Notes: generated from the letters alone by a model not told the origin. Shown: positions 48,073 to 61,329, counted from the stretch's first letter. The stretch: DNA of 64,000 nucleotides from Polysphondylium violaceum (GCA_000277445.1 AJWJ01000049.1:1-64000); one strand, 5' to 3'. Made by a program: numbers and translations.

Positions 48073-49972
48073 ATGATGATCAACAATAGCAATCATAGTA
48101 TAGGTACAACAGGATCATCATCAACATCAACAACGATTGCAACCTCTTCAATCGAGTTGATATTGAAAATTCATTCACTAGATCAACAAAATGTCGATAA
48201 GAATTTAAAAACTCTGATAGAAAGAAATAGAAAACAGATATCTTTAACAGCATCACCAAATGAAATCGTTTATCTAGTATCACCATTTACAATTGAATCA
48301 TTGGGTTTTATTGAAAAATGTTGTTTTCTAATGGAGCATGTACCCTCCTATAAAGATATAATCCTTAAACATTTTACTTGTTTATTTATAAATGCTTTTC
48401 AATTAGAATATACTATGAAATATCAAAATGATTCTAATAGTAATAGTAATAGTAGCAATAGTAATAAACAACAGCAACAACAACAACAACAACAAACACC
48501 AAATAAATATCAAAATAAGAAAAGATCATTTAATAATGATAATAATCAAAATAATCAAAATAACAATAACAACAATAATAATGAACAATTAAAAGGAATT
48601 CAAAGTTTTCAATTTACTATACATGAATATATGATATCCCTGTTACAAAGAAACTCTACGTTTTGGTATAATACCATACTTTATTGGACATTAAATACAA
48701 ATAGTATGATAATGGATTTATTAGAGATTTATAGCAATAGTAGCAATAGTAACAATAATGATGATGATGATATTACAAGTAAACTAGAATATTATAGTAT
48801 TAAACTATTATTATCAATTATATTACATCTACTTAGAGTAGAATCAATTCAAATATTTTTAAACAAAATTAGATTTAAAGAGTATTTAGAAAACAAAGAT
48901 AGTAATAATAGTATTAGCAGTAGTAGTAAATTCAATTTAGATTGGGTGTTGTTTTATATTTGTCTAAAATATCCAAAAGAAACATTACCAACTCTATTTG
49001 GAACTACATTATCACAACAACAACAATCAAGACAAGATAAAAGAAAAGAAAAGAATAGTATAAACTTTAATTTAAAATTATTAAAATGGTTATCGATTCA
49101 ATGTCAAAATGAAACAAGAATAATATTAAAACAATATATCGAAAATAATTTAATATTAAATAATAGTAATAGCAGTAGTAATAGTAATGTGGATAATAAT
49201 ATTAAGGCATTTTTAATATTACTAAGTAAAGATAAATCTATATCGGAATTATCAATACCAATCATACTAGATACATTGTCGTCATCATCATCATCATCGT
49301 CAATTTCTAAATTATTTTTAAAACTTGAACAACAATCAATAGATAACATTTACAGTTTAATAGAATCAATTCTATTGGATCAAATACAAATACTTTCACC
49401 ATTCATACACCAAATAATATTATTATTATTTAATATCAACAACAAATACACTATAAAGCTGTTGAAGCTTTTAATTGAGCAAATATCAATTAATTCAAAT
49501 CAAATTCTAAATAATAATAGTAGTAATAGTAATAATGATTTTAAAAAGGAAATATTATCAGTTTTAAATCAAAGTATATATAAATATTGTAAATTATTAT
49601 TGGAAAAAGAAGACTATTTAAATAACAACAACAGTAGTGGAAAAGATAATTTAAATGTAGAATTTGAAAAACAAGCAATTAGTAATCTCTATGATATTAT
49701 ATCATTGGTCGCCAGTCAAGATAGTGATAGTTCAGTTAAAATTCTTTCATTCTTATTATCCATCAACACTGATCAACATAGAAATATATTGATGTACTTG
49801 TCAAGCTTTTCACAATTATTTATAAAAGTACATCCAAATTGTTTATCAGATTGTATATATAAAGTACTTTTTAGAATTGACTCTTTCTCTCAAATTGATT
49901 TATATACAATCTTGTCAAATATTTTAGAATTAATTAATGATGACAATAATAATAATAATAATGATAATAATG

Positions 49973-50023
<51 letters not shown>

Positions 50024-51695
50024 GTAACATTAAATCAATTATAACCAATAGTATTAAATTAAATTGGAGTTTTATGTTACAATTATTAAATCACCCAGTT
50101 ATATTTAAAAATAACAAATCAATTTCTATATCAAATTTATCAATTGATATATTAACGAAATCATTTAAATATAATAATGATCAAAGTAATCATTATTTAA
50201 ATTCCAAAACATTATTACAACATAGAATACTATTACAAAGACTATTATCAGATTTAATTGATTCACTTAGATCAATATTATCAACTCACACAATTATAGA
50301 TTCTCTATCAAAATCTGAATTATCTAGAATTGAATTTATTGAAAAGATAAAGAATTTATGTATGTAAAATAGATATAAATTTATTGAAAATATGAATAAT
50401 AATAAATATACTAATAATATTTTTTAACTATAGATATATGTATATGTAATGAAAAAGAACAAGATATATGTAATTTTACATTTACTATAGATTTATTATT
50501 TGATTATATATTTTCATTGAAAACAGAATCGATCTTGAAACCAAGTTTTTTATATACATTGCCTCCATCCAATTATACATTGCCACCAATGTTTGATTGG
50601 ATTACTTCACCAATGAAAGCCATTACTTCAAATAACACGTCAACCACAAGTCATAATAATATTCAATTAAATTCAACATTGTCCACAAATACAAATACTA
50701 GTAATAGCAACAATAATAATTCATCATTACAAAATCAACAACCAACATTACTTGAAACCAATTATAATAGAAAATTTTATCATTATAAATTCAAAGAAAT
50801 GAATAATCCAAGACATGTACCATTTAAAAAACCAACAATTAAACTTGAGAACAATAATGAAACGGATGGCAGTAATATGAATGGTATTGATGAAGCTGAT
50901 CTCAACAATCATCTTATGAATGGTAGTAGCAAGAGTGAAAACATTGAATTTGATTTATCAAAAGTTATTCAAAACAGTGAATATAGATTATACTTGAATC
51001 ACACTACAATCATATCATTGATCAATTCTTTGATCAATGACAACGCCAACAACAGTATAAAACTAAATATTCTTACAGAGCAATTTCTATCAAGAGTTGA
51101 AACATTGTATCCCGATCCAACCTATGAAAGCTATCAAGAAATCTTACCCAAGCAATCACATTTTGAAAGAGATGTTTATCTAAGAAAACTATTTCAACAA
51201 AATCCAATACTCTATGATATATTGGAAATCATATCAAACGATGGCAGACAACTATGCAGGTGTTTGGAAATTGTTAAAAGTCTAATTGTCAATGAAATCA
51301 ACTATTGGCATACTGAAAAATCATTAAAAGATAATTCAAAATCCTCTCATTATAAATCAACTTGTCAGCTGATAAAAATATTAGACAATGCTCAATTTAT
51401 ATTTAAACCATTGAATTTATCAACTGAAATTCTAACAAGCATCACCTGTCAAGAGATTTCATTTATATTGCTATCAATATGGAACTTTATTAGAGACTAT
51501 CAGCCTGTTGAATCTGAATACTCTGATTCTACAAGTAAACCAATTAGAATTATTCCAAATGTTTTATCATTTGATAGTTATTCCCTCACCCTCAGATCAA
51601 TATTTCATATTCACATTAAAGAATTATCATATCTCTATGGCAGATTCTTTTTATCCTCAAACAACAACAACAACAACAATGACAACAGTAAATAA
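48073..51695 (+). CDS. Large helical protein, possibly Integrator subunit 5
   Basis: Two exons (48073-50359, donor GTATGT; 50434-51695) give 1182 residues. The ATG at 48073 was preferred over one at 47935 because an A/C-rich leader ends there and the intervening residues are poly-Lys. The protein is almost wholly helical with Asn-, Ser- and Gln-rich inserts, as expected of a HEAT-like scaffold. N-terminal IELILKIHSLDQQNV and FIEKCCFLMEHVPSYKDIIL, and C-terminal FERDVYLRKLFQQNPILYDI and FILLSIWNFIRDYQPVE, are the best-ordered parts. I considered Integrator complex subunit 5 from overall layout, but no motif proves it. It lies 197 bases after the GATA gene. Confidence 0.6.
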
Positions 51696-51765
51696 TTTAG
51701 TAGTAAATAAAAGAGATAAAGTTTATATAATTTAAAATAGATAGATATTGATGATATTTATTAAA

Positions 51766-52744
51766 TTAAAATCTTGGACCTCTCTTTCTACCAGTAAATT
51801 TAGAATCACTTTTAACTTCTTTACCTTGTTTACGTTGTCTTTCTTTCTTTCCTTTAATCCAATCTTTACTCTTTTTAACTATAGTTGCTTTGCCACCCTT
51901 TCTTCTATCACGACGTCTATTTACATTTTTAACTTCATTTCTTTCCTCTTCTTCCTCTTCTTCAGCACCATCGACACCCATTGCTTTGGGCATCAACATG
52001 TTTTGACCGGTAAACAAGACTAAAAAGTATTTCTTTGCCTTTGTTGAATTTGGGAAATCGACCAAAAGACCACCAGAGAAACCACAACGAAGGGCCGATG
52101 TGGTGATCATTTCAATTTGTGCTGCATTTTCGGGATAAAATTGAAGAATAGCTTTGGCACCTCTGGCCAACACATTAAAGAGTGATTGGAAAAACACCAT
52201 CAATCTCTTTCTTGGATTGTGATGTGATTTCTCTGCATTGCAAAGCCACTGAATAGCTGATATACTAATGGCACCATCAAATGTACCTGCTCTAAATGGA
52301 AATCCTTGACCTATATCACGAACCATTACATCACCCTCGACTTCTCTATCCAATGCTACGTCTAACATATCTTTTGAAATATCACATCCAATCCATTCGT
52401 GACCTGCATCTGTAATTACATCACCACTAATACCTGATCCACATCCGATATCCAACAATAACAATCCTTCACATGATGGAGGAATAGCTAATAATTCATA
52501 AGCTCTCTCTCCCATCTTTGTTTGAATTTCTATAATACGTGAACTATTATTTGAATTAATATCATTCATATACTATTATTGTTGAGATCATAAGTACAAA
52601 CTTACTTTGATGAGTATTTCTTTGATTCTACATCATCGTAAAACTAGATAAATAAAACACAAAAGATATTAGTTTCTTTCTAATTGATTGATGAATTAAC
52701 ACACATACTATTTCGGGTGGGGCTATATGTTCTGGTCTTGACAT
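51766..52744 (-). CDS. bud23: 18S rRNA (guanine-N7) methyltransferase BUD23
   Basis: Three exons (52744-52709, 52643-52606, 52543-51766) give 283 residues. The first two are tiny and code for SRPEHIAPPEIFYDDVESKKYSS, the conserved N-terminus. Phase rules out an acceptor 30 bases upstream in favour of the one at 52545-52544. Motif I (LLLLDIGCGSGISGD) binds S-adenosylmethionine; WIGCDISKDMLDVAL, GQGFPFRAGTFDGAISISAIQWL and AILQFYPENAAQIEMI follow as in the family. The C-terminus is Lys/Arg-rich (nucleolar targeting). BUD23 with TRM112 methylates one guanosine of 18S rRNA and aids small-subunit export. Length equals that of animal orthologues. Confidence 0.92.
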
Positions 52745-53118
52745 TATATTATGTATATATATAGATATAGATTTATTACTTTGGAGACAAAGAAAAAAAT
52801 GGGTAAAAAATCAATTCTCGTTTTTGTCGTTTTTTTGAAAATTTTTTTTTATTTTTTTTTTTATTTTTTGATAATTGATCATACATTAATCTCTTTATAT
52901 GGATTAGTTAGTATCAAATGTTTTGGGAAGAAGGGATAAAGAGTTATTCGGTTTCCCTAAAACAAAGGATCTGGCTTCTCCTTTGGTGATTATTCCACGT
53001 GGCATTCATTTTCCTACTTTTTTTGAAAAAAAATAAAAAAATAAAAACACTCAACACCAAAAAAGATATAATCGCGTGGACATAGATATATTAGACTTGT
53101 AGTAATAATAAAATAATA
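52745..53118. other. Bidirectional promoter region, BUD23 and glycosyltransferase
   Basis: 374-base spacer between two divergent genes. Contains T runs (52840-52866) and an A run (53023-53046). No other feature. Confidence 0.5.
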
Positions 53119-54551
53119 ATGGTGAAATATTTTATTTTACTATTATGTATTTTATTTATTCATAATCTTGTATTACCAACAACAGCAACACCAACACCAA
53201 CAATATTAAAAGAGAATGAGGGTACTATTATAGATTCAAGTAATGATGTAAAGGTCATTATTATAATGGCATTTAAAAGAGTCAATGATTTTAAGGAATG
53301 TTTAAAGAGTATCGTGTCGGCGAACCATTACCAAGACTATCACTTGATCATAACACAATCCGTGGCTATGGGCGATAAAACTCATTTCAATCAGATTGAT
53401 CAAGTTGTACAATCAATGATCGACGATGGCAGTAGTGCATTCAAGAGTATTAGTCATATAGAAACAGATTCATCGACAACACTACCCTACGGAAATGCTT
53501 ATTTTGCATTCAAGAATCTCATTAAAGGCCTAGAGTACTCTTTTAAAGTGTTTCCAAATGTACAAACACCAATCGTGTTTGAAGAAGATGTTGAAGTGTC
53601 TAAAGATATATTTGAATTCTTTGAAAAGAGTTCAGAGATTATTAAATCAAATAGTAAGGAGATTAAATTTGCAACATCTGCATTCTTTCTCCACACTACC
53701 CATCCCCAATATGATTGGAGATTAGATAAACCAATTAAAAGGAAATCTGTTAGAAATGATTTATCCCTCAGTCTTTTGAATCCAAATCAATTGGTTCAAG
53801 TAAAGTTTAATGGTCAAGTTGAATTTAAAGTATTATCATGGATGTTACATAAATCTGCTGCCCACCAAATGATTAAAGATTTTAAAGAAATTCAACAATG
53901 GGTCATTGATAATGTATGTAGTTTGTATATGTATATGTATTTTCTATAATCTCTTAATATTAACAACAACTACTATAATAGAAATATCAAGATAAGATTG
54001 AAAATAAAGTAAATACACCTAAACCAGATTTATTGATAAAGAATAGTGATAGTTGGAATCATGATAGATATTTAGAATTAAGATTCAAAGATCTATATTT
54101 CATAGGATCACAATCGCCCAGATGCAATCACATTCCTGTCGGTGGACACGGTCTAAGTTCAGTCATTGATGACTATGGTTTCCCAATCAATCAAAAGTAT
54201 ACGAAAAAGAATGAATTTACAATGAATCTAAAAATCAATGGTGACAAGGGTATTTGGGGATCAGTCAAAGAATATCTTCCCTCGTTTGAGTGTCCAAATA
54301 GGATCAATTGTTATAATAATCAAACCAACGAGAAATGTGGATCAGTGTATGTATCTACATGTTTGAATATCTATGGATTGGAATGCGTGCCCTGCAGTGG
54401 AAGACCCGCATCCTCGCTGGAGCCCATTTGTCACCAGCGTTTCAATTCATGTTGTAAAGATAATTGTTCTGCCCACACACCCTTCTTTATCTCTATTCCC
54501 TCTCTTTTTGACAGTGATGATAATGCATCACCTGATCATACTCATAAATAA
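53119..54551 (+). CDS. GNT-I/POMGnT1-like (GT13) glycosyltransferase with Cys-rich tail
   Basis: Two exons (53119-53913 and 53982-54551) give 454 residues. A signal peptide or anchor (FILLLCILFIHNLVLPTTA) sends it to the secretory pathway. VKVIIIMAFKRVNDFKECLKS resembles the nucleotide-sugar strand of GT13 enzymes. TPIVFEEDVEVSKDIFEFF matches their metal-binding EDD segment, here EED. HGLSSVIDDYGFPINQKY recalls the later acceptor loop. The last 90 residues are Cys-rich (CPNRINCYNNQTNEKCG, CSGRPASS, CCKDNC), not part of the classic enzyme, and may be a lectin-like or disulphide module. Substrate unknown; the fold assignment is inference. Confidence 0.65.
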
Positions 54552-55718
54552 TATAAAGAATAAATAAATAATCACTTCCATTGTGTGTGTATCCTATAAA
54601 TAGATCCATCCATTCATCCACTATTCTCTTGTTTTTCATATAAAATTTTATTTAAACTATAAATACTCCTTTAGTTCATTAAAGTAATATATATCTCTGA
54701 GATATTGATCATAAAAATCTGGGTTTGCACGGGTGTGTGTGTGATTGTGTGTTGAAATGATCCACAACAGTGTGCGGGTGTCGCATTTTTATGAAATTTT
54801 CAACAAATCCAAACCCAAATCAGGGTCGATTTTCAAGAAATTTTTAATTGAAAAAAAAAACGGTGTCAAATGCAAATTTTAGTAAAAAAAAATAAAAAAA
54901 AAAAACTTTTTTTAAAAAAAAAAAAATCACATTTTTGTTGCAAGAGTGAAAGAGTGTTGTCATATTTTATACCTTTCGCTTCTGGTCAAACCCACCAAGA
55001 CCATATTGTATTTTTAGACACACGTACATATATATATTTATTTCCAACACAAATCGTATCCCTATCCCTTTGCCTTACATATAAACACAGATAGAGATGT
55101 AAGTAATAGTACAGTAGTATAGGCACAACAACCAATTAAATAAACAAATCAAACCAAACAATATCACTATAATAACAAGATTGACTAAATTTATCTACCA
55201 ATCACGATAATCCCCCCAATAATTCATTGTTGTGATCACTTTTTTTTGTTGTATTTTCAGTTTTCAATTTTTTTTTTTTTTATCTCCATTTGTGTGTTAT
55301 ATATTTATATCAATTATAAATATATATAGCCACACGTACACACATAAATAGATAAAATCACACCTCTCTACTCATTTTACTTCACCCATTTCACACAAAA
55401 AAAGAAAAAACAAAAGAAAATACTAAACGCAACAAACTTATCTTATCTTCTCAAACACATAAATACCAAAAAAACAAAAACACTTTTATCCATCCATCAT
55501 TCATTCAGACACATTCAATTTCAACCTTTTGTATCCTATATAATACTAATATAAAAATACTTTTTCAAATTAATTTAGTGTAGTATTATTATATAAAATT
55601 ATTATTGTGTAATGTATGTATAATATTACCATTTATATGATCATCGTCATCAATATAATAGTAAAATATTAATAACCCATCACTTGCTTTAAATAGATAA
55701 AATTTTAAAAAAAACAAA
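54552..55718. other. Upstream region of the villin-like gene
   Basis: 1.2-kb spacer between two plus-strand genes. GT-rich patch (54733-54760), A/T runs near 54850-54920, and a long A/C-rich segment (55380-55470) of the type that forms leaders here. Several leader exons are possible, but the coding frame opens at 55719. No other gene seen. Confidence 0.45.
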
Positions 55719-58700
55719 ATGGACAATGTTGATGAAGAAAATGAAAAGAGAAGAAAGAGATTAGAGGAGCTGAAGCAACAGTCGTTGGACATTGAAAGAG
55801 AGGCACAAGAAAGAGAGAAAAAAAATGAAGAGAGAAAGAAACAACGTGAAGAGCAACTCAGACAACTCCAAGAACAAGAGAAAAAAGATGAAGAAGAGAG
55901 AATAAAACGTCGTGAAGAGAGAAAGAGATTACGTGAAGAGGAGGAAAAACGTTTCAAAGAGGAAATGGAGAGATTGGATGCGGAAAAGGCAAACAGAGCC
56001 AATAGATTAAACAATGGTGCTGATTCTCCTTTATCCAGTGATCCTACTAGTCCCGTCAATGGCAGTAGCGAACCAATTTCATCTTCAAAATCAAGTTCAT
56101 TTACCCTCGATGATCCAGAACTAAGGAAACAACAAGAGGAAAGAGAGAAGAGAATTGAGGAAAGACGTAAGCAAAGAGAAGAAACTGAAAGACAATTGGC
56201 TCTTGAAGAAAAAAGAATTGCAGAAGAAAGAGAAAAGAGAAAAGAAGAAAGAGAAAGAGAAAGATTAGAAAGAGAGAGAGCAAGTGAAAATGAAAAACTA
56301 CAAAAAGCTGCTTCCTCTGAATCTGAAAGATTGGAAAAACAAAGATTAGAAGTTGAAAGATTGGAAAAAGAGAGATTAGAAAAAGAAAAGGCTGCTCAAG
56401 AAGCTAAAGATAAAGCTGCTGAATCTGAAAGATTGGAACAACAAAGATTAGAAGTTGAAAGATTGGAAAAAGAAAAACTTGAAAAAGAAAAGGCTGCTCA
56501 AGAAGCTAAGGATAAAGCTGCCGCTGCTGCTGCTGCTGCTGCTGAGGCTGAAAGAATTGAAAAAGAGAAATTAGAAAAGGAAAAAGCAGACAAAGAGAAA
56601 GCAGAGCAAGAAGCTAAAGAAAAGGAAAGATTGGAAAAAGAAAAAGCTGATAAAGAGAAGGCCGACAAGGAAAAAGCTGAACAAGAAAGAATTGCCAAAG
56701 AGAAAGCTGATAAAGAAGAAAAAGAAAGATTAGATAAAGAAAAAGCAGAACAAGAAAGAATCGCCAAAGAAAAATCTGACAAAGAGAAAGCCGATAAAGA
56801 AAAAGCAGAACAAGAAAGGGTCGCCAAAGAGAAAGCCGACAAGGAAAAAGCTGAACAAGAAAGAATTGCCAAGGAAAAAGCTGATAAAGAGAAGGCCGAC
56901 AAGGAAAAAGCAGAACAAGAAAGAATTGCTAAAGAAAAAGCTGATAAAGAGAAAGCCGATAAAGAAAAAGCAGAACAAGACAGAATTGCCAAAGAGAAAG
57001 CTGATAAAGAGAAGGCCGACAAGGAAAAAGCAGAACAAGAAAGAATTGCCAAGGAGAAAGCTGATAAAGAAAAGGCCGAACAAGACAGGGTTGCCAAAGA
57101 GAAAGCTGATAAAGAAAAGGCCGACAAAGAAAAAGCTGAACAAGACAGAATTGCCAAGGAGAAAGCTGATAAAGAAAAGGCTGAACAAGACAGAGTTGCC
57201 AAAGAGAAAGCTGATAAAGAGAAGGCCGACAAGGAAAAGGTAGAACAAGAAAGAATTGCCAAAGAGAAAGCTGACAAAGAAAAAGCAGAACAAGAAAGAA
57301 TTGCCAAGGAGAAAGCTGATAAAGAGAAAGCCGACAAAGAAAAAGCTGAACAAGAAAGAGTTGCCAAAGAGAAAGCTGATAAAGAGAAAGCCGATAAAGA
57401 AAAAGCTGAACAAGACAGAATTGCCAAAGAGAAAGCTGATAAAGAGAAAGCCGACAAGGAAAAAGCAGAACAAGAAAGAATTGCCAAAGAAAAAGCAGAT
57501 AAAGAAAAAGCAGATAAAGAGAGATTAGATAAAATTGCCAAAGATAAAGCAGATAAAGAAAAAGCAGAACAAGAAAGAATCGCTAAAGAGAAATCTGATA
57601 AAGAAAAAGCAGATAAAGAAAGAATTGCTAAAGAGAAAGCTGATAAAGAAAGAATTGAAAAAGAAAAACAACAACAAAAATCAGAAACCTCTGAAGAAAA
57701 AAAATCTCTTGATACAAGTAAAATTACAGATGTCTTTAAATCATCAATTGAAAAACAATTACAAAGTCAATTGGAAAAGAAAAATACTTCTCTTGTATCA
57801 ACTGAACCAACTTCACTTTCATCTCCTTTGGATCATAACATGGCATTGGATAAAGCTAGAATCAAAGGTAGAAAACCACCAACAAGAGGTGTTGGTCATA
57901 TTCATGCATCTTCTGGTGGCTCATCTCCATCATCATCAACTAGCAACAGTAATGATAACTCACCATCATTATTATCTCAAGCTTTAGAAAACAAACCAAG
58001 TACTCCTGAATCAACTAAAAAGAAACTTGTGCTCCCACCAGGCGCACAAGGCGGTTTACTTGGTGGAATGGCAGCTTTGGCAATGGAGGCTCAGAAAAAG
58101 AAATTGGAAAAAGACAACAATAAACTCTTACAAGCTGTCAAGGATGAGGCTCCAAGCTTTGTTCGTGGTCGTTCACAATCTGTATCTGTGTCATCCACTT
58201 TAAAGCAAGAACCAGGTAAGTTCTTGTCCCACAAAAAGACATTGGATACCTATTCAGGTCTTAGAACTAGATTGATCCATTGTAAGGGTAAAAAGAGAAT
58301 CTGCACCAAGGAGGTCGAAGTATCTATAAACTCTTTAAACAAATGCGATGCCTTTGTCTTGGATTGTGGTATTGAAGGATCAAATGTTGGCGGCGAGTCT
58401 GTCGATTCAAACTCTCACTCAACCATCTACACATGGTATGGCTCCAAGGCATCTGCCAACAAGAAGGCCAAAGCTGTTGCAATTGCAGAGATTATCAAAA
58501 GTCATGAAAGAGGAGGTCATGCTACCATTACCAAATTGGATGAAGGTGACGATGATCCATTATTCTATAAAAAGCTTGGTGGCACTGTCAAGAGCAACAT
58601 CAATCCAGAGGGTGGTGATGATCTTGAAGCTGAAACTCATTGGGCTCAATCATTTACTCTCTTGAAATACAATAGTGACACTGATTCATTGGTTCATGTT

Positions 58701-60411
58701 GACACCAAATCACTCTCTATGGAGGTATTACATTCTGATGGTTTCTTTGTTTTAGATACTGGCACAGAGTTTTATGAATGGTCAGGCAAGAATTCCGATC
58801 AAAACCTAAAAGAAAATTTCCATAAGAAAGCACAGGAACGTTTGAAAAAGGATACCACCCATCGTCAAGCCTGGGTTGAAGCAGTAATCACATCTGAAGG
58901 TGGTGAAAATGTATTGTTTAGAGAGAAATTCTTTGATTGGCCCGATCTTAGTCATGAAGTGTCTTTGAGTAGAATGGGATTTGGCAAGAAAAAGGCATTT
59001 GATGTCGCTATACCCTATGAAAAGAGAACACCAACTAAAATGAACAACTTTGAAGTCAGAGAAATGGTTGAAATTGAAAGAGCCGAAGAAGAACTCAAAA
59101 GCACTGGCAATGGTGAATACGAGATTTGGTATGTAGACAATATGAAGATTCATCCACTTCCCAAAGAAGAGTATGGCCATTTCTATAGTGGAAATTGTTA
59201 TCTCTTGAAATACACCTACACCAAATGGAATGCCCTCAAATACATTATCTTTTATTGGCAAGGTATTGATTCCATTCGTCAAGATATTGGTGCTTCGTCT
59301 CTTCTCTCCAAAGACATGTATATTGAAACAAGTGCCAAAGGAGATTGTGTACAAGAGTGTGAAAGAATGGGTAGAGAATCCACTCATTTCCTTTCAATTT
59401 TCAATGGTAGAATGGTGGTTCATCGTGGTACCAGAACTGATTTTGACATGAAATCAAAGAGACTTTATCACGTTTTCGGTAGAAAACACAACACAATCGT
59501 TGCTATTCAATCCACCAGATTATCATCAACTGCATTAAATAGTAGAGATGTATTTATTGCAACAGATTCTGTAAATACTTTTGTTTGGGAATCAAAAGGT
59601 CATTCTAAAGCTCTCAAAGAAGAATCTTCAAAATTGGCCTCCTTGATTGGTGGTAAAGTACAAAATATCAAAGAATCTTCTGAGCCCGAAGCTTTTTGGA
59701 AATTAATTGGTGGTAATGGAAAATATGCAAACTACGATTACATTCATAATCATCTTAAACCAAAAGATTTCCAAAATGAAATTAAATTATTCGCAATTAT
59801 AAATACTGGTACAATTATTAGAGTAAGTATACAAAGTTTCAAAATATTTTATTATTGAACATTTATTAATTAACTTTGTTCAATAATAATTATAGGCAGA
59901 AGAAATTTATAAATATAGTCAGTATGATTTAACTCCAAGTAAAGTATTTATTTTGGATAATAAGAAAAATGTATTTGTATGGGTTGGTTCAAAATCACAA
60001 GAAAAGGAAAAGAAAAGAGGTACAGAGATTGCCATTGATTATTTGAAATATTTAAATGATTCTAGAACAGAATCTGATGTTTTATTTATTAATGAAAAAG
60101 ATGAGCCACTTTCATTCACTTGTTTCTTCCATGCTTGGGATTCACTTAGATTCCATTCACCAAATGGTGCCGATCTTTTAGAAGACATTACCTCTCCAAA
60201 AGTTGAAGCTGCCACTTCTGTTTTGAAAAAGTATTATCAAGTTTTACCATTTGAACAATTGATTCAAAAAAATACTCCTCCTGAAATTGATAGAGCCGTA
60301 TTGGAAATGTATTTATCTGATGAAGATTTTGAAAAGCATTTAGGCATGAATAGATCAGAATGGGATGCTCTACCTGCTTGGAAAAGAACTGAAAAAGAAA
60401 AAAGCAATTAA
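55719..60411 (+). CDS. Villin/gelsolin-family protein with giant charged coiled-coil head
   Basis: Two exons (55719-59822 and 59896-60411) give 1539 residues. Residues 1-650 are Glu/Lys/Arg coiled coil; about 300-640 is a degenerate tandem of KEKADKEKAEQERIAKE units. A Ser/Pro-rich linker follows. Gelsolin-like domains start near 830: CDAFVLDCG ... IYTWYGSKASANKKAKAVAIAEI, then FFVLDTGTEFYEWSG, NCYLLKYTY ... YIIFYWQG, DVFIATDSVNTFVWES and KVFILDNKKNVFVWVGSKS. The C-terminus is a villin headpiece (EMYLSDEDFEKHLGMNRSEWDALPAWKR). By family it caps, severs or bundles actin at the cortex. Dictyostelids have several long villin- or gelsolin-related proteins; I cannot say which one this is. The headpiece ends soon after WKR. 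Confidence 0.88.
56560..57660 (+). repeat. In-frame minisatellite coding the KEKADKEKAEQ repeat
   Basis: About 1.1 kb of degenerate tandem units of 24, 33 or 57-60 bases (AAAGCTGATAAAGA-type) within the coiled-coil head of the villin-like gene. Codons vary (GCT/GCC/GCA, AAA/AAG) while the residues stay the same, which shows selection on the protein. The array keeps the opposite strand open for 347 codons as a by-product. Confidence 0.85.
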
Positions 60412-60552
60412 ATTATTTTAAATGTTTTAAAAGATTAAATAAATTTATATGTATGTTAAATAATAATAAATTGTGAAAATCATAATTATAATTAATAATT
60501 AATTGATTGATTATTATATCAAATTGATATATAATAATAATTATTTGTTTAT

Positions 60553-61329
60553 TTAAAGATTAAAGGTTTCATTATCTTTTGGGATGATTACATTTTTAAT
60601 ATTGTTTTGATTACAAAAGTTTTCGACATCTTTACGAGTGGTAATGCAATGATTCAAGGACTCCATGTGAATGGCAATAATTTTGGCTTTTGGTACAATG
60701 GAAAGAATGGTTGGTATATCTTTTTCTGACATAATAATGGCACCTCCTTCTGTCAATTGAGCATTACCAGAGTTGATGGCTACGTAGTCAGGTTGATGTT
60801 TCTTTAAAGCCTCTCCAATTCCATCAATAAAAACCGAATCACCTACAATGTATAGTTTTTTTTCATTTGGATGTTCAAAAACAAAACCAGTGACTTGACC
60901 GAGAAACTCGGCTAAGGGAGGGATAGCATAGACTTGATCAGATCCATGTTGACAAGGAGTAGTATGAATAGTAACCCCACCTATTTGATTCACTTCCTTT
61001 AACACAGAGACATTGGTAAAGCCTGATTTTTTTACAAGATTGGCATCATATTCATTTTGACAAAAGATTGGCTTATCCTTTGGAAGAACTTGGGCAGCAA
61101 CTTCATCCCAATGATCTGGATGAGTGTGAGTCAATAAAAGATAATCATAGCCAAATAAAGTTTCAGCTTTACACGGTAACTCTACAGTTGGATTTCTTAC
61201 TTCTGAATTTACAGTACCAGCGAAACCCGGGTATCTATCCTTTTCTGCCAAGAATGGATCAATTAAAAACTTTACATTATTGTAAGTTAAAAATATTGTA
61301 GCATTTCTAATCAAGTGAAAAGTTGACAT
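60553..61329 (-). CDS. Metallo-beta-lactamase-fold hydrolase
   Basis: A single exon of 258 residues starting at the ATG at 61329 (MSTFHLIRNATIFLTYN); upstream in-frame sequence has no good start. NVKFLIDPFLA is the first strand; YLLLTHTHPDHWDEV is the HxHxDH metal-binding motif. TTPCQHG supplies the next His, KKLYIVGDSVFIDG the bridging Asp, and KIIAIHMESLNHC the last His. All ligands for two metal ions are present. Closest in feel to the UlaG-like or YtnP-like soluble hydrolases, found widely in bacteria and fungi; substrate unknown. No introns, unlike most genes here, which would fit a transferred gene but does not prove it. Confidence 0.85.
   Translation of the reverse strand: MSTFHLIRNATIFLTYNNVKFLIDPFLAEKDRYPGFAGTVNSEVRNPTVELPCKAETLFGYDYLLLTHTHPDHWDEVAAQVLPKDKPIFCQNEYDANLVKKSGFTNVSVLKEVNQIGGVTIHTTPCQHGSDQVYAIPPLAEFLGQVTGFVFEHPNEKKLYIVGDSVFIDGIGEALKKHQPDYVAINSGNAQLTEGGAIIMSEKDIPTILSIVPKAKIIAIHMESLNHCITTRKDVENFCNQNNIKNVIIPKDNETFNL

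Noticed and set aside
52546-52569. Possible BUD23 start at an internal ATG (MNDINSNNS)
   Set aside because: Upstream exons code the conserved SRPEHIAPPEIFYDD start, and phase shows this stretch is intron.
56498-57541. 347-codon open frame on the minus strand within the villin-like gene
   Set aside because: By-product of the sense repeat; Ser/Ala/Phe/Leu pattern is the reverse of Lys/Glu/Ala codons, with no leader and no splice signals.
58806-59387. 193-codon minus-strand frame
   Set aside because: Antisense of conserved gelsolin-like domains; no domain or start context.
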